In this document: in pieces, positions 6,059 to 6,751 of the stretch
How the letters are laid out: every line of letters begins with the position of its first letter
Position numbering within the stretch: the first letter of the stretch is position 1
DNA from: Xanthobacteraceae bacterium
GTDB lineage: Bacteria; Pseudomonadota; Alphaproteobacteria; Rhizobiales; Xanthobacteraceae
NCBI GenBank assembly: GCA_030043285.1
Contig: JASHXZ010000659.1
Span: 1-6,751, forward strand
Direction of reading: 5' to 3'
Length of the DNA: 6,751 bases
Made by a program: the position numbers and the translations under genes
Notes under the pieces: generated by a model
The model's input: the letters and a program-made list of their open reading frames with translations, nothing else
The model's database searches: none
Told to the model about the DNA's origin: nothing

Positions 6059-6751
6059 CTAGTGAGGAATTGGCAAGCGCAGGTTCAGTCCGGCGCGCAC
6101 CAAATTCTCCTGGACGCGGCCGGTGACATTGACGGTCGGCGGCCCGACCGAGGCGAGCGTCAGGTCGCCGCTGCCGAAATAAAGGTATTCGACGCGGGCG
6201 CTCAGGTTGTTGGTGATGGCGTATTCGAGGCCGCCGCCGGCCATCCAGGTGCCGAACGTCTGCCGCGTCTGCGCCGAACCGATACCGGTGACATTGACAG
6301 TCGACCACAGTTCGCCGCCGGCGCCGCCCGCGGTGCCGTAGACCAAGAAGCGGTCGAAGGCGATGCCCGCTCGTGCGCGCAACGCGCCGAGCCACGGCAT
6401 CTGCTCGGTGCCCGACGCAGTCCCCACCGACATCGCCGCCTGCGATCCAAGCGCAGCGTCGAAATCGGCCTCGCCGCCAACGACAAAGCGGCCGAATTGA
6501 TAGTCGGCACCCACCTGGCCGCCAAGCAGACCGCCCGGCATGCCGAAGGAGCCCGATCCGCTGCCATCGGACACCGTCGCATTGAGCGTGCCGTCCGCAT
6601 AGCCGCCGTTCACGCCGATATACACGCTGGTCCAATCGTAGATCGCCGGCGCGGGCGGCGGCAGCGCCAAATCGGCAGCGCGCGCCGCAGTGCCGCTTGC
6701 AAGCAGCGCGACTGCGGTGACGAGGACGCGTCCGCGCGCACCGCGTTTATT
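6059..6751 (-). CDS. Omp25/RopB-like small outer-membrane beta-barrel protein, N-terminus cut by window edge
   Basis: The frame ends at TAG (6061-6059) and is open to the right edge, giving 230 visible residues; the start codon must lie at or just beyond the edge. The visible beginning is a signal peptide (NKRGARGRVLVTAVALLASG, cleavage after 'ARA'), so only one or a few residues are missing. The mature start 'ADLALPPPAPAIYDWTSVYI' and the following alternating Gly/aromatic strands ('GGLLGGQVGADYQFGRFVVG', 'FDRFLVYGTAGGAGGELW', 'GGGLEYAITNNLSARVEYLY') match the OmpA-like eight-strand family common in rhizobia. It probably serves as a structural or surface porin-like protein in the outer membrane. 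The last strand 'VRAGLNLRL' is followed by an unusual PIPH tail instead of ending at an aromatic residue. An internal TTG at 6670 is not the start since it would remove the signal peptide. Same strand as the receptor, 278 bp upstream. Confidence 0.82.
   Translation of the reverse strand, partial: NKRGARGRVLVTAVALLASGTAARAADLALPPPAPAIYDWTSVYIGVNGGYADGTLNATVSDGSGSGSFGMPGGLLGGQVGADYQFGRFVVGGEADFDAALGSQAAMSVGTASGTEQMPWLGALRARAGIAFDRFLVYGTAGGAGGELWSTVNVTGIGSAQTRQTFGTWMAGGGLEYAITNNLSARVEYLYFGSGDLTLASVGPPTVNVTGRVQENLVRAGLNLRLPIPH

Noticed and set aside
5781..6635. Upstream extension of the receptor frame to 6635, which would overlap the outer-membrane protein gene
   Set aside because: Most of this extension is a shadow of the beta-barrel gene on the same strand in another frame; it would produce a protein with an internal signal peptide.

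Overview
The window looks like a chromosomal stretch of an alphaproteobacterium of the order Hyphomicrobiales, probably the Bradyrhizobium/Rhodopseudomonas neighbourhood. The grounds are high GC with strong G/C preference at third codon positions, an ExbB with a long Ala/Pro/Gln-rich front end, an 'ADLxLPPP...YDWTSVYIG' outer-membrane protein of rhizobial type, and an Irr-like iron box. The species cannot be told from sequence alone.

Layout, left to right: (1) positions 1-289, minus strand: start of a GlcG/HbpS (DUF336) family gene cut by the left edge. (2) 290-403: a short divergent promoter region. (3) 404-1060, plus strand: an exported isochorismatase-fold (cysteine-hydrolase superfamily) protein whose usual nucleophilic cysteine is a valine. 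(4) 1105-3364, minus strand: tonB, exbD and exbB, transcribed in the order exbB-exbD-tonB, with an ATGA overlap between exbD and tonB and 14 nt between exbB and exbD. (5) 3396-5780, minus strand: a TonB-dependent siderophore-type outer-membrane receptor, 31 nt upstream of exbB. (6) 5781-6058: a 278-bp intergenic region with a marked AT-rich core, holding a candidate Irr (ICE-like) half-perfect operator, a perfect short dyad and candidate promoter elements. (7) 6059-6751, minus strand: an Omp25/RopB-like small beta-barrel whose start lies just beyond the right edge.

Taken together, receptor-exbB-exbD-tonB forms a self-contained uptake cassette: an outer-membrane ligand-gated channel plus the complete inner-membrane motor that energises it. 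It is probably one iron-regulated operon read leftward from about position 5830. The substrate is inferred to be a ferric siderophore, but it cannot be named. The HbpS-like protein and the exported isochorismatase-like protein sit next to the cassette but are divergently arranged or convergent with it; a link to haem or iron handling is possible but not shown.

I do not see a wholly new system. The points most worth checking are the nucleophile-less exported isochorismatase-like protein, the iron-control element, the start-site question for the receptor (GTG at 5780 versus an SD-preceded ATG at 6050), and the low-complexity extensions of ExbB and the receptor. No RNA genes, CRISPR arrays, insertion sequences or attachment sites were seen.
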